Shown here: positions 33,965 through 46,267 of the stretch, in pieces
Position numbering within the stretch: the stretch's first letter is position 1
Layout of the letters: the number at the start of each line of letters is the position of its first letter
Source of the DNA: Vesta saturnalis
Lineage: Eukaryota > Arthropoda > Insecta > Coleoptera > Lampyridae
DNA: 64,000 nt
NCBI GenBank assembly: GCA_036346205.1
Contig: JARFJB010002087.1
Span: 6,692,501 to 6,756,500 of the forward strand
Direction of reading: 5' to 3'
Notes under the pieces: generated by a model
The model's database searches: none
Seen by the model: the letters and a program-made list of their open reading frames with translations, nothing else
What the model was told of the DNA's origin: nothing
Position numbers and translations under genes: made by a program

Positions 33965-36650
33965 TTTAATAGCACTAATGTTTTAAATACAATATAATTC
34001 CACAATTTGTTTTATATAATTATTTATTTATCTACACGTTTCAATACATGTATTTATACACTGTGTCCAAGATAAGGATTCTCACTATGGGTATCTCGGA
34101 AATGGTTAAATGGGAAAAAGTTCTGTAACTAGTGGACCAATAAAATGACACAAATCGATGCTGTGATTTTTTATTTTTCAGATATTTGAAAAAATTTGAA
34201 TTTTTGAATTTTATGTTTTATTTGTTCTGGCGTTATTATAAATGCTAGAGCAAAATTACAAACACTTCTTCATGGCAACTTGTTACGGCCTTTAACTTGT
34301 CATAGTCAGTTTTTCAATCGGACGTTTCCTATTTTTATAACCATCATGAACTTATTTTTTTTAAATACGGTCCTGATATTTTGAAAGGTTTTTTTATTAT
34401 AAATTCAGCAATGTATCACATTTGATGGTCTGATTACGTTTTGAACCTTTTATGTACCATCATCACGAAATTTTTGAATGCCGACCTGCATTTTCAAAAA
34501 GTTTATTTAGTTAACTTTCCTTTGTATTTAATATCTTATAAAATAAGCAAAAGTACTAAAATAAAATATTGTAAATTATGCAATTTTAACCCTTAACTGC
34601 CCGGCGTGTTCAAACGGACACGCTTGAATAGATCTCGAAACAAACCAGGAAATTTTTTGTTTGCGTTATTTTTAAGTTGGTATCGTCAACGATTGTTGTG
34701 ATATAGAATTAGTTGTGTTTTTCCCATTGCTGTGTTTTACAGATGATTTTATTTTACCTTTTGATTTTATAGAGAAAGCCATGGACATGGACCCACGGTA
34801 AGCACCTGTACTTTATAAAATGCTTGATTAGTAACCATACAGAGTTGTTGTAAACAAAGCAATCTAACATTACAAGAGGCTAGAGTTTCATTTTATAATT
34901 TTGACAACTTTCTAAGGCGAAATAAATAATGTCACAAATACATTATTATATTATAAATTGATCTGTGATAAATTTTAGTAACGGAGTTATTCCTTTTTTT
35001 GTTGTATCCGCTATATGTGATATCACCAATGGCGGCGGTAGAATTTTTTTTTCGGGGTTTAAACACAATATTGGATGAAAATATCTCGTAAAGTTATGAA
35101 GTTCTGTATTCTTTTCAGAGAACTAGAAGGACATATTACGTTCATCGGTCTAACGGTTCAAGAAGCTTTGGATATTATATATAATGATGAAGCTGAGGAT
35201 CCTGCTATTAGTGCGGTATATATTGCTTCACCTGAACCTGATATCGCAAGCGATGAGGATTGCAAAGACAAAGATGGAGACGGTACATCGGACAATCTAA
35301 CAGCGAGGCAACTTACTGCAGAAGCTGAGATACAATACATTGATGATAAGATTGATGCCGATTGGATTGGAACCGATTCCAACAAAGGTACCAAGAACGT
35401 GGATCTCTGGAAGTCTCAACAATTCAATTCGAGATCTTCTTTTCTTCAACTGGGATCAAAATAAAGACTTTTCGTTTGAATTGTTTTTATTATTGAACTT
35501 TTAGTGGAAGAATCTAATAAATATGTAGTTTTTGAATCATGTGCCAATCCTAATATCACTGCAAATGATATCAAATGTTTCATTGGAATTTTGATATTGA
35601 GTGGCTACTGTACTGTTTTGAGATTTCTCCATTGCACTAATAATAACTCGATTATTCCTAACAACAAACTTTGGAAAATACAGCCCTTGGTGAATAAAGT
35701 TAAGAAAAAATGTATTGAACATTTTATACCTACGCAGAATCCAGCATACGACGAATCAATGGTCAAGTACTGCGGGCATCATTCTTGTAAACAGTTCATA
35801 AGAAACAAGCCCATAAGATTCGGCTATAAGCTATGGTGCCTTTGTACTACTGAGGGGTTAACTTAGATATTTATCAGGGAAAACCCCCAATAGAAAATTT
35901 TGGAAAGTCGACAGCTCCACTGGTATGATAGGATGCTTTTTCTAAATAAAATAACTACCATATCATTTTTTCTAATAAAACAAGTAACATATCATTTTTT
36001 TTCGATAACTTGTTTACTAGTCTGAACCTGTTAACTTTTCAACGAGAAAACCGGCATGGTGGCACAGGTACAGTAAGGCAGAATCGCTTGACTAAATCTT
36101 GTCCACTAAATCTAAATAACGCTTTGGACAAGAAAAAAAGAGGTTATCACAAAAGTTCCATCAGCAGGGAAGATGGTGCTATTATTATCAAATGGAAAGA
36201 CAGTTCTGTCGTAACAATTGCCTCCAACTGTTTAGGAGCTGAGTCCATTACTAACGTTTAGCGTTGGCCCCAAAAAGAGAAAAAATGTATTCAAGTTGCC
36301 ATGAAGAAGTGTTTGTATTTTTGTTCTAGCATTTATAATAACGTCAGAAAAAAATAAAATCGAAATTTCAAAAATTCAATTTTTTTCAAATAACTCAAAA
36401 ACAAAAAACCACACCATCTATTTTTTTATGTCATTTTATTGATCCCATAATTATACAACTTTTTTCCGATTTAACCGGAGTTGTATCTATTACCATTTCC
36501 GAGATCCCCATAGTGAGAATCCTTATCTTGGACACAGTGTATACTTTTTCTTGATAATGATGCATGTTGTATTGAAACGTGTAGAGAAATAAATAATTAT
36601 ATAAAATAGTTTGTAGAATTATAATGTATTTAGTGCTAATAAAATATATG
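33965..36650. mobile_element. Element with ~320-350 bp inverted repeats enclosing a piggyBac
   Basis: The left arm 33965-34282 is the imperfect reverse complement of 36293-36650. Landmarks are TACACTGTGTCCAAGATAAG at about 34057 against CTTATCTTGGACACAGTGTA near 36524, TACACGTTTCAATACA against GTATTGAAACGTGTA outside it, and CATGGCAACTT against AAGTTGCCATG at the inner edges. The interior is about 2 kb and holds a truncated piggyBac. The long arms recall foldback or Tc1-type elements. The superfamily is unknown. Confidence 0.85.
34590..36303 (+). pseudogene. piggyBac-like transposase, copy 2 (different lineage)
   Basis: A TTAA at 34586-34589 is followed by CCCTTAACTGCCCGGCGTG, a plausible left terminus. 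Coding exon 1 (34781-34797, MDMDP) splices in frame to exon 2 at 35119 (R-ELEGHITFIGLTVQEALDII). The core reads LLVEESNKYVVFESC, DIKCFIGILILSGYC, a deletion, RFLHCTNNN, NPAYDESMVKYCG (first catalytic Asp), KPIRFGYKLWCLC, then after a gap FFFDNLFTSLNLL (second Asp), GTGTVRQNRLTKSCPL and SSVVTIASNC. It stops at about 36293, exactly where the right inverted arm begins. The third Asp and the C-terminal Cys domain are lost. It belongs to a different subfamily from the copy at 22020. Confidence 0.85.
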
Positions 36651-36829
36651 TTATTTGTCTACTAATAGGCTAGCTATATAAGTACAAAGTTTCGTAACGG
36701 ACCAACAATGGGCTCATCTAAAACAAATAGTCTTAATAGTGCTTAAGCCAAATTTACTGATAAATGTCGCACAAAAGCGAGCATTTAATATTAAATATTT
36801 AAATACTAATAACTGAACTAGCTAATACC

Positions 36830-38830
36830 CGGCGTGCATTGCTCCGCAACTAAAATAAATTAAAAAAATACTTGTAGGTAGCGGACCGCGAAAATTTTAT
36901 TATTGTAATAGACGTTTGTCAAATCGCCATTGTTATCACGATAGAAAAGATAATTAGTGGATTTTTAAAATCTTGATAATACGTCGTAATTTGCTAATGC
37001 TTTCAAAATATTTTATTTATATATTTTTATGTAAGGAATTTGGGATTGTTTGTAACTGATATTTGTCTAGGGTTATAAAACACATGTTGGGGGGTGAGTG
37101 GCAGGTGCACGCTTAAAAATGGTTTACTGAAGGAGCGTAACGAATCATTGGAATTTCTTATACGCGCTCTTGATGTAAAAATGTCAGTAGGTATAGTTAG
37201 TTTTGAAATCGAAGGGGGGGCAGTTACAGTTAGAGTGTCAATAGAGCCAGATCGATTTTTGGGTTAATTAAATACCTTCATAGTAAACAGTTTGTCTTTA
37301 AAATAATTCTTCCTTGTACATTTTTCTTTTGAATTAGCCATCACCGAGTTATCTTTTCTTTCGGTGTTAAACCGAGTATGTTAACGATGTGTCTGTGATC
37401 AATTAAGGGAATATTTATTCTAGTGTAAGTATGTATTTTTATATAAATGAAAGCTCACAGCCGATCATTTTACCAGCCTATGTAACGTATTGAAAGAATC
37501 AAGAATTGCCTTGCAAAGGTATCTTATTCGTAAGCGGACTCATTAAGCTGAAATATGCTAAAATAGAAGACAGTACAGGGCCCTCTCATTCTGGTATTTG
37601 TGCGAATTAGCATTTTTGGTTGTTGTTTATATTTTTGTAGAGGTGGGCTGATGAATGGGTATATGATACCGTTTTGGTTACTAATTGTAAAAGGCAATTA
37701 CCAAGCGTGTACACACTCCCGATATCAGATAACCATTCAACATCTCGAATTTTGTTTTTATTGTTTTTATTGTTGTATAGATGAGTGTGTAACCGGAGAA
37801 AGGAGAACTGTATTTTTCTAACACTCCCAACCTTATACGGTGGTCACGATGTTGCGATCTATTTATAACTTACCATTGTAAGGCTTTGTTTTAAGGAGTT
37901 CTTTTGCCAGTTTGTTTAAGTAGAATTATATGCCCGCGAGCTGATTTATATTTGTATCTGCTTTATTGTAATTGGATTTATGTATTCTATGCTTTAGTGG
38001 TCACTAAACAATTGGGTGCGTATAAATTCCTTGTATGTTTTCTTTTGTCCTTGCCTTTACCTTATTATCACTTGTGAAATTTTGCTGTTGTATTTTATAT
38101 GTAACATTTGCTTTATTATTTTATGTGCTTATTTACTTAAACACCGGCATGATTGGTTTTTAAAGGGCCACATGTTTGGTGTTACAATTTTTATTATGAT
38201 TTTTATTTTGATTATTTATGACCCAATTGTACGTGTGACTACATGTGTTTTTTTTATTATTGTGTTTCTGTGTAGCTAAACAGCTCTGTATTCATTTTCT
38301 CTTAATGTTATAATTTTGTACGCACTTTAACCTGATTTAAAGGTATTTTGTTATATATTTAACCCTTTCTTTGTTTTTTTTTGTGTTATTTGATTTATTA
38401 ATGTACTTGTGCAATGACTTATTTATGAATAAAGTGGTGGTTATTTCCCACAATAGTATATTAACGAGCTGAACTACTGCTCCACAACGCTCGTTGATGT
38501 TAATTTGAGTAGTTTAATTTTTTTTACCTGCCCCTCATGATGCTACACTTACCTAATCCAGCCTATCTAATTTAGATAGCACAACGTACCCACCACTAGC
38601 CGACCACTTCGTTTGATCAGATTGCAGGTTTGCGAGTAATTAAATATCAGACTTGTAAATAAATACTAATAAAAATAAGTCAAAGTAAGGCAGGCAATTA
38701 ATTTGAGTAATAGTGACATTATTGTCAGTCAAGTCAAGATAGCCAATTAGCAATTATTTGGTTCTTGAATGCATTATTGCAAATAAGTTCAAATTACGCT
38801 TTTCAAGATAGGGTTCCTGGGGGACGCTAC
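36830..38830 (+). repeat. Dispersed noncoding repeat family, copy C (longest, ~2 kb)
   Basis: It begins at ACCCGGCGTGCATTGCTCC and ends at AATAAGTTCAAATTACGC. Its head matches 21215-21560 and its tail matches 25030-25600 and 28560-30070. No open frame longer than about 90 residues is present and none has a recognisable motif. It could be the 3' or internal noncoding part of a larger element, or a non-autonomous one. Confidence 0.6.
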
Positions 38831-38837
38831 ATACTGT

Positions 38838-38842
<5 letters not shown>

Positions 38843-38923
<81 letters not shown>
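38843..38923. repeat. (AT)n microsatellite
   Basis: About 40 AT units at the boundary between the dispersed repeat and the gypsy fragment. Confidence 0.95.
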
Positions 38924-38926
<3 letters not shown>

Positions 38927-38989
38927 GATCTAAAGTAGCCCCCTCACCTTGTTTCTTAAACCATTGGAGATATCAAAATAGTAAACAAT

Positions 38990-39720
38990 AGGTTTACGAC
39001 TTTTTTGTTTTACCAACTTCAACATTCCAGGTGGGGATGTGTCGATATGTTTTAAATGGAATGAGGGGTTGAAATTAGTTTGAAAATATTGGTTTGTTTT
39101 CTCTGATGCTCTGTTCAAATGGATCGAAATAAAACCAATGACAAAAATTACTACAACAGCATTATATGAAAAACTAGAAGACATATTTACATCATTTGGA
39201 TTGCGAAAAATCATAGTCTCCGATAATGGACCCCAATTCACATCAGGTTATTTCAAGTCATACTGTAAAGGGCAAGGAGTATTACATGTCACACCATCAC
39301 CCTATCATCCTCGAACAAATGGCTTAGCGGAAACCCTAGTAAGGACTTTCAAGTCCAGAATATCATCAAGTATAAACGATAAACGAAATCAGGTACAGAG
39401 ATTTAACGATTTCCATTTTACCTATGGTAATACTCCCCATAATACGACTGGCGAATCACCAGCTTGGAAGGCAATTAAATTTTGTATTAGACTATATACG
39501 ATCCAATCAAAGGAGGGATTTTGAATATAAACAAATATAACAAGCGATCAATATATACGCAATTATAATCCGAATGATAATGTGTATGTTAAAACTCAAT
39601 TGGACTCTGGATGAAAACCGGTAACCATTGTTAATAGGACTAACAACCGAGGGTTTAGAGAAAAAAGGAGTTACGACTTGTGACGAGAACGCAAAATATA
39701 TACCTTCCAACGTTTCTCGA
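38990..39720 (+). pseudogene. Ty3/gypsy integrase fragment
   Basis: A retroviral-type integrase core is readable: SDALFKWIEIKPM (first Asp), a helix ALYEKLEDIFTSFGL, SDNGPQFTSGYF (second Asp), PYHPRTNGLAETLVRTFKS (catalytic Glu), and FTYGNTPHNTTGESPA. After a frameshift near 39480 the C-terminal part continues (LDYIRSNQ, then YNPNDNVYVKTQLDSGWKP, a DNA-binding SH3-like strand pattern). No gag, protease, reverse transcriptase or LTR accompanies it. The 5' side meets the AT microsatellite. Confidence 0.85.
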
Positions 39721-40114
39721 GATCGAAAACTGGGAACAAACTACAACCGTGTAACTTTCCTCAACATCGAGGAATAACAAACCATCACCTTCAAATCCAA
39801 ACTTACTACCAAGTAGTGATGGTAAAAAACAGAAGTAGTTAAGCTCTTCCACTAAATTTTGGCCAATGTAAGCAGCGACCAGTTTTACACCAACAAGGAC
39901 AATCAGTTCCATGCGAGCTCTTGAATAGAACATACGTGTTTTATGAGAGAGTTTTCATAGGCATTCGATACGCCTTTGGCGATATCAATTAAAGAGAGCA
40001 TACGACGTATGAGTAACTAGTACTAATATTTTATTCTAGCTACTCAACAACCTTCGCACCGGAAGTATGTGGTTTAAACCGCACATATCAGGTCTCGGAG
40101 AAGCACCAGTCAAG
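39721..40114. other. No gene; possible gypsy pol tail
   Basis: A Pro/Ser-rich decayed frame runs on from the gypsy integrase. Nothing firm can be said. Confidence 0.4.
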
Positions 40115-41640
40115 ATGTCGGACGAAGACAGCGAATACGAAGAAGAATAAAAAGACCAAGAAGATGAATTAACAAGACGAAAAATAGACGACGCATTAAG
40201 CCCATGGATTCAAGGATATGGCAAGTTATCAGAAAGGAACAATGAATATATGAAGACAAATGCCCAACAAAAGGGTCAAATAGAGGAACTACAAAAAGCA
40301 GTAGAAAATCTTCAAGTCAAATACGAAGCACTCTTAGTTAGTTACGAAGGATTAAAGCTTGCAAACAAAACCACAGAAGATCCCGGCGACAACGAAAAAC
40401 CCCCGCGCTCTAAGAAAAAGAAGCACAACGGGTAGACCAGAGGGACCAGTGAGAACTCCCATCAAAACATCAGTTAAAGAGGTTCAAGATAAAGAATCAA
40501 GAACTAGAAGTAATGAAGAATCTCACGACAGGATGGAAGTCTGCACAGCAGCTTCCCAACCAGAAAACGATGAAAACACCATCCCCGAAGAGGAAGGATA
40601 CAAACCATCACGAAGAAATGCGGTGTAAAGCGGCAACGGATGGACGCCGAAGTGCAAGGGCCAGAAACGCCCGTCCGAAAAGAAAGAATCCCGCCACTAA
40701 TCCTCCACCGACAGGAGGATTACTCCAAGACGATGAAAAAATTAGCCTCAGTCGGCATAACCCCAAAGGCAACAAGAACTACCAACGACGGAATCAAGAA
40801 TGATCCTCAACACCCCTGAAGAATAGGACATCCCGCAAGACGAGACACTCAGGAATGCTCTCAAATCCATGGGGTTTGACGTCCAGAAGGTCGCCGGATG
40901 CGAACACAGGAAAACCGCAATTGCACTGGCCCACCTCGAGAGGAGTGAAAGGGCCAAGGAGATATTCAATATCACGACGGTTGGATACTTGAGGGTGCGA
41001 GTGGAGTCGCCCCACAAGAAAAATGGAATAGGAGTGCTTCAAATTCCAACGGTTCGGGTACACAACAAACCGATACCACACCCTACGCAGATGTGTGCGC
41101 ATCACACCAGGGAATGTTCGAAAACCCGAGAAACGTGAGATCCGAAGTGCTGCAACTGCACCGGGTTGCACACTGCTAACTACGGAGGATGCCCCGCCCA
41201 CCCAAAAACACAAGAAAGAGAACTCCCCCAGACCAACATATGTAAGAAAACTGGCAAGAATGACCGAGGCAGGGATAAGCTAGGCTCAGATGGCAGCAGG
41301 TAACACGAAATAAACACCTGAGGAATCAGAAGACGAAGACTTCGCGCGCTCATTATGAAGATCGCGAAGGCTCTCAAAGCAACGAAACAAAGCAAAGAAT
41401 AAACTCCCTAGAAGTGGGAGCACAAAACGCCGCAATCATTTAAGCGGCGGATCCAACCACGAACAGGGAACAACGACACCAAGGTGATCTGCCGCGTAAA
41501 AGACGAGGATCATCTCAGGAAACAACAACAAAGGTATTTGTTACAGGTACATGGAATCTACAGATACCACGAAAAGCCAATACGATGGAGGTATAGAGGG
41601 CTAGGGCCTGTAATACAGAGACCATATAACGATGACCGAT
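40115..41640 (+). pseudogene. Non-LTR retrotransposon ORF1 (gag-like, zinc knuckle)
   Basis: ATG 40115 starts an acidic peptide (MSDEDSEYEEE then a stop). A coiled coil follows (QIEELQKAVENLQVKYEALL), then a basic stretch (RSKKKKHNG). In shifted frames come PPLILHRQEDYSKTMKKLAS, EHRKTAIALAHLERSERAKE, GYLRVRVESPHKKNGIGVLQ and Cys/His knuckles (MCAHHTRECS, KCCNCTGLHTANYGGCPAHP). This domain order fits the nucleic-acid-binding ORF1 of Jockey-group LINEs. Downstream, to about 41640, is a further Lys/Gln-rich coding-like stretch with stops. No endonuclease or reverse transcriptase follows. The local base composition is A/C-rich on this strand, unlike the surrounding AT-rich intron. Confidence 0.75.
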
Positions 41641-43784
41641 GACCGACACCAACAAAATTATAAAAACCGGGAAATTTAAATACCGCAAATTGAACTGTCA
41701 CTTTGTCAATACTAAGTTGCAAAGCGTCATGTTTTTAGTATTGGCACTTTAACACACAGCAGAAGTTTCAAATTATGTATTACTTGTAAAAATACGACGT
41801 AAGAACATATTAAAGAAGGTACAAAAGGCTGCAAATCATTACAGTAAATCAAAGTTTGGAAATTACAGGTGGATTTAGGTATAAACAAAGATTCATCACA
41901 TACTATTTTTTTTTCAAATTATTTTTATTTATATAAAATAAAGTAACACATAGTTTAAAATATTTGAAGCTTTGGATTCATTCAAAATACGGCGTCATTT
42001 TATAAGGGCGACAGGGTTATATACTACGTTTAGAATAAGATACGGTTGCAAAACATGCTTTACTTTATTCTAAAAAACAGAGAACATAAAACAGTTAAAC
42101 TGTATTATATTGAATAAAACACAATTAGAGACGTCTGTTCGCTTAGGTACGCCAACTACAACAGTTGAAAGCAAGTAATTGCTTGTGTTCCGGGTTTTAA
42201 AAATGCGATCAATAGCAAAGTCGCATTTAAATATTGCGGGAATTTTTGGGGAGGAGCGTAACTTTCTGTTCGGTAAACGGAGTATAGATACTAGTTTAAA
42301 TTAAAAGAAATGAAATAATTTTAATTTCAATTTTTTCAGGATAACTAGGCAAGCTCTTTTTTTATACATTCACAACGAAAACAAGCAACATTGTAAAAAC
42401 AAAAACAGTAATCTATGTCAGAATGGCGTTTAAAACTTCATGTCAGATAGAGATTAATATACATAAATACATGTATGTCAACGTAAAAAAATTCCAAAGC
42501 CGCCCGCTTGTATAAAAATATCGATAATACAGCTTCAGTGTTTTAATCACATTTATTTAATTTGTACATTTTTATTCCTCTTTACTTTAAAAAACTTTAT
42601 CAAGAAAATTTATGTAAAATTAAATTTTCTTTAAAAAATACGTCTACACTTTTTCTTATAAAATGAATCGTTATTCAGATAATGCAAAAAATTTGAACTA
42701 ACACTTGAATTCTACCTTAGCAATTATTTTGTCGCTCGTCGTAGCAAAAAAATGCATAGAACATAATGAAATCGATATGTTTAAGGACTATATCTGGGTA
42801 TTTTTATATCTTTGAAATATTCAGCTGTTTTAGAAATATTTGATAAAAACCAAAAACTACCCCTAACAAACCCCCCTGTCCGCCGCTGGATTTCTCCCAA
42901 AATCTAATCAGCTCCAAGCCAAATGAAAACAAGCTTAAATACAAAATTTTCAATACGTAGGTGTTTTCGTTCTGGAGTTATCGTGGATACTAACATACAT
43001 CCACATAAACACACAGAGACACATCCAGACATCATGGCTGAACTTGGCCAGAAGTTGTAAAATGAGCAAGTCGACTTAGCGATAGTGAAAAAAAGTCGAT
43101 TGCATTCCCTTCTATACCTACATATGTATGTGTAGGTTCTGCACGTTAAAGATACCTATTCTTACTATTTTTTATCATTTTATGTACCAAATAAGAAATA
43201 AATATTTATATACTATGCGTGCATTAAAAATTAAAATTAAAAATGCACAATACTTTATGAACGTATTATTTTGAAAACACAAATAAGTGTCACCTTTCAT
43301 ACACAACGAAGCTATACGTGATCACTACAAATATTAAAAAAATTCCTACAGAATTCATTTACGGGAAACTGTAAGCTTGTATTATGTTGATACACAATTA
43401 ACTCGTTTCGCACACAATGGAACAATTTCTAAGTACGGATGTCGTAAATTGATATTCCCACGCAATTTTTCTAGTTTCAAGAGTTCCGCCACATTAAAAT
43501 ACACGTAGCTGTCTTATGGCATGATCAATATATGAATCATCTATTAAAATTGCCGCTGCTGGACCTTCACCATAAGATTATAGTCGACCTCACTATTTGC
43601 TTAACAATTGTTATTAGAGTTAAATGCATTTAGAGTATAACATTCACTTATACTGTAGATTAATTCATTCATTCAAACAAACAATTAGTGTCAAAAATTA
43701 AATTAAATTTGATATACAGTGGAATGAAAACGCGCTTAGTATTTATCCTTGGCGGGTTTATATAAATATTTAAATTTCACTTAC
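41641..43784. other. No gene; probable repeat scrap near 42850-43140
   Basis: AT-rich intron 1 sequence next to Atat exon 1. The patch with CCTGTCCGCCGCTGGATTTC, CACACAGAGACACATCCAG and a small hairpin CCTACATATGTATGTGTAGG is less AT-rich and probably repeat-derived, but I cannot name the family. Confidence 0.4.
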
Positions 43785-43888
43785 GATAATCCTCTTCTAT
43801 CACCAGCAAATCCAGGTGGAATAAGACTTTGATTAACTTCAACAATTGGTGCTTGAAAAATTTCGTTAATATTAAATTTGAATTCCAT
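43785..43888 (-). CDS. Atat: Alpha-tubulin N-acetyltransferase, exon 1 (start)
   Basis: The minus-strand ATG at 43886-43888 (context AATAAAAATGGAATTC) begins MEFKFNINEIF, followed by VEVNQSLIPPGF and GDRRGL. This is the N-terminal beta strand and basic GDRR motif of insect and vertebrate Atat/MEC-17 proteins. The exon ends TTATC before GTAAGTG, leaving two bases of the codon for Ser35. Exon 2 at 11812-11961 supplies the third base. Start choice: the Met-Glu-Phe opening is conserved in the family, and the upstream minus strand has stops (TTAAGAATAA). The promoter was not identified. Confidence 0.9.
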
Positions 43889-45472
43889 TTTTATTCACTA
43901 AAATTCACTTTTATTCTTAAATTTGTGTATAGAAGTGAAATTAAGTTTGAAGGTTAAACAGTACTCAGTTATCTTAATAAAGCATGATACCAACACCACG
44001 CACGTAAAAAATTGTTAAAAATTCTTCAATAATTACAAATTTTTGCGATAAATCGTGAATGACAGAGACGTAGATTGTTTTTCAGCCTACTGATCAGAAG
44101 GCGTGACGACTAGTACCCGTTAGTTTTTGTTCATTAAAGGGAAAGGAAATACTTTGCCCGCATATCCAGTGGCGGCCGTTACATTACACAGAACTTTAAT
44201 TTTCGAATTTACTATTTAAGAACACACAAATACAATTCATTTATTTTTTAGCGATTGATATACATATTTATGAAACAATCACTTCAAAAGCTGTACATCT
44301 TTAATTCATTATTAACTAGCAACCTTTACAGTAATAATACTATTTTTCTCGTGACGCACCTGTGTTGAATATTGATTTTTTGCCATTGGTTGGGAGGTGT
44401 AAAGCATGCGCTTAATCAAAATACACACATGGTTGACGATTTTCAATTTATTAGAGTTTGACATTTGACATTCTGCAAGGTGTTTATTAGGAAATGGAAA
44501 TATAATTATTGTGATGATAAAAATATAATAGGAAATCATTAAAGACTTTAATTCTTCACAAAAACATAAAATTGGTAATTTTTGTATATGGTGCCGCCCT
44601 CTTTTCTCTCTATTCCATAAATGTAAGTGACGGTAATACAGTTTTCATAAAAATAGCCAAACATAATTTGATTAACAGATGGTAGTGTAGGCTTTAAAAT
44701 TGTATTTTATTCTTAGGCTAATGGGATTTACGCAAAATGAAAAGCACGGTATGTAGTTATAAAAATTTATTTAAAGGGCGTTCAGATTAAAAATAGCAAT
44801 TACAGATATCATTGTAAATGATATTTAAGACATATCTAAGTTTTATTCTGTAGATTAGCCAGCATGAGAAAATGTGCGATTTTGTATTAGTTAATCCACA
44901 GAAATGCAATTTATGTAATATACTTCTAACTAACGGTTCTAACAATAAAGTTTCTCGAGGCCCCTACACAAAATAGGTTTGCTCTCTATAAAGTTTTTGG
45001 CTACAAAAAATCCTTGCTAAGATCTGTATCCACAATCAGTGGAGATCATGAATTAGTTTTATGGCTGTGATATTGGTGATTTTTATTTATACGTATCAAA
45101 AGCTAAAGTACCTACTAATAGATCTTTCACCCTAACAATATGATGTGTGAATGGAAAAGGTACTTTAAAAGCAACGAATATACCGGGATATCAACAATGA
45201 ATGACCGAAAAAAAAAACTGCTTTTTACAGAATTTTTATCAAAAGTTTATTCCAAGTTACTAGTGAAATTAGGCACAAATATTTATTTCATCTTCGATTG
45301 ACATTTCATAAACGTACATAGATTTTTCGTTTTTCAATTATTCCTTTACCTACATTTGTATTACAATAAAATAGTTTTTTTCAAAACTCATTAATAAATT
45401 AACCAGGACTTTCAAGGTAAATTTATTCGTGTATTTTATGCCTTTTTCGTAAATAAATTTTTTTAGGTTATA
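43889..45472. other. Region upstream of Atat, no gene seen
   Basis: This should contain the Atat 5' UTR and promoter (minus strand). No TATA box or CpG-rich block stands out. A somewhat GC-richer stretch lies at 44080-44190. Confidence 0.4.
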
Positions 45473-45765
45473 ATGCCTTTTACTGTGGAACAAGACAAGT
45501 TTATTTTGGATGCTTATTTCCGAAACGGCTAAAAAGATGTAGATGGAAACTGGAAGTATTCAGTACGATTATGTGTTGAAGAATGTCAACATCACTTTCA
45601 GAACATCGAATTAGATGATGATGTTTTATGCTGACACTTTCGAATAATTGTTAGTCGTTTTCATGAGCATGGTAGTGTTTGCAAGGGAAAATCTACGGGT
45701 CGCACAACTGTACTTACAGAGGAAGTAGTGGAAAATGTACGATATCGTTATATTTGTATGTAAAT
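45473..45765 (+). pseudogene. Helix-turn-helix (DUF4817-type) transposase N-terminus
   Basis: From ATG 45473 the frame reads MPFTVEQDKFILDAYFRNG, a stop, then NWKYSVRLCVEECQHHF. After another stop it reads RIIVSRFHEHGSVCKGKSTG and LTEEVVENVR. This is the helix-turn-helix module that begins many insect Tc1/IS630-type transposases (named DUF4817 in some). The DDE domain does not follow on this strand. It has two internal stops. Confidence 0.65.
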
Positions 45766-46267
45766 AATATGTGCACTAATTGAAAATCTTTACTCATTAT
45801 TTACTATACTTTAGCTGAATTGATCTCATTTACATGCACGTTTGAGATCTAAAAAACCAATGCATTATTAATTCATTATTTGCTGTGCTTTAGATCAATA
45901 CATACAGATTTGAGTTATCTTAAAAAACAATAGGTACATCATAAACTAGGCATGGTGACTAGTTCCATACGAGAAGGACTAAACCAGTGGTATATAATCT
46001 GAAATAAATTTTTGTTCAGAAATTAGAATGAAATGCAAAAGTGATATCTAGCATTAAGTTAAATAAGTTCTTTTTTTCCATTATAATGTATTTGTGATGT
46101 TCACCAGTGTGCATTCAAAGGTGGTCAGCAAAAATGGTGTACCTGACTTGTGCTGAATATGTTGAATGTATGCATTTATAATAAACTAACCAGCCATACA
46201 TGTAATTTGTTTTCACTAATATTATTTAACAAATATATCATACATTGATTTCTGATTAATGACAAAT
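45766..46267. other. No gene seen
   Basis: AT-rich spacer between two transposase scraps in opposite orientation. Confidence 0.5.

Larger units (their letters stand above)
11962..43784 (-). other. Atat: Atat intron 1 (31.8 kb, transposon-filled)
   Basis: The interval lies between the donor GTAAGTG (minus strand, next to 43785) and the acceptor AG (next to 11961). Both splice sites are canonical and the phases match, so no coding exon is needed in between. The intron contains nearly all the SINE, piggyBac, mariner, Penelope, Harbinger, LINE and gypsy features listed from 12270 to 41640, in both orientations. Confidence 0.8.

Noticed and set aside
40513..41395. Overlapping frames on both strands at the LINE ORF1
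   Set aside because: Only the frames that carry the coiled coil and Cys/His knuckles fit a known protein; the others come from the A/C-rich composition.
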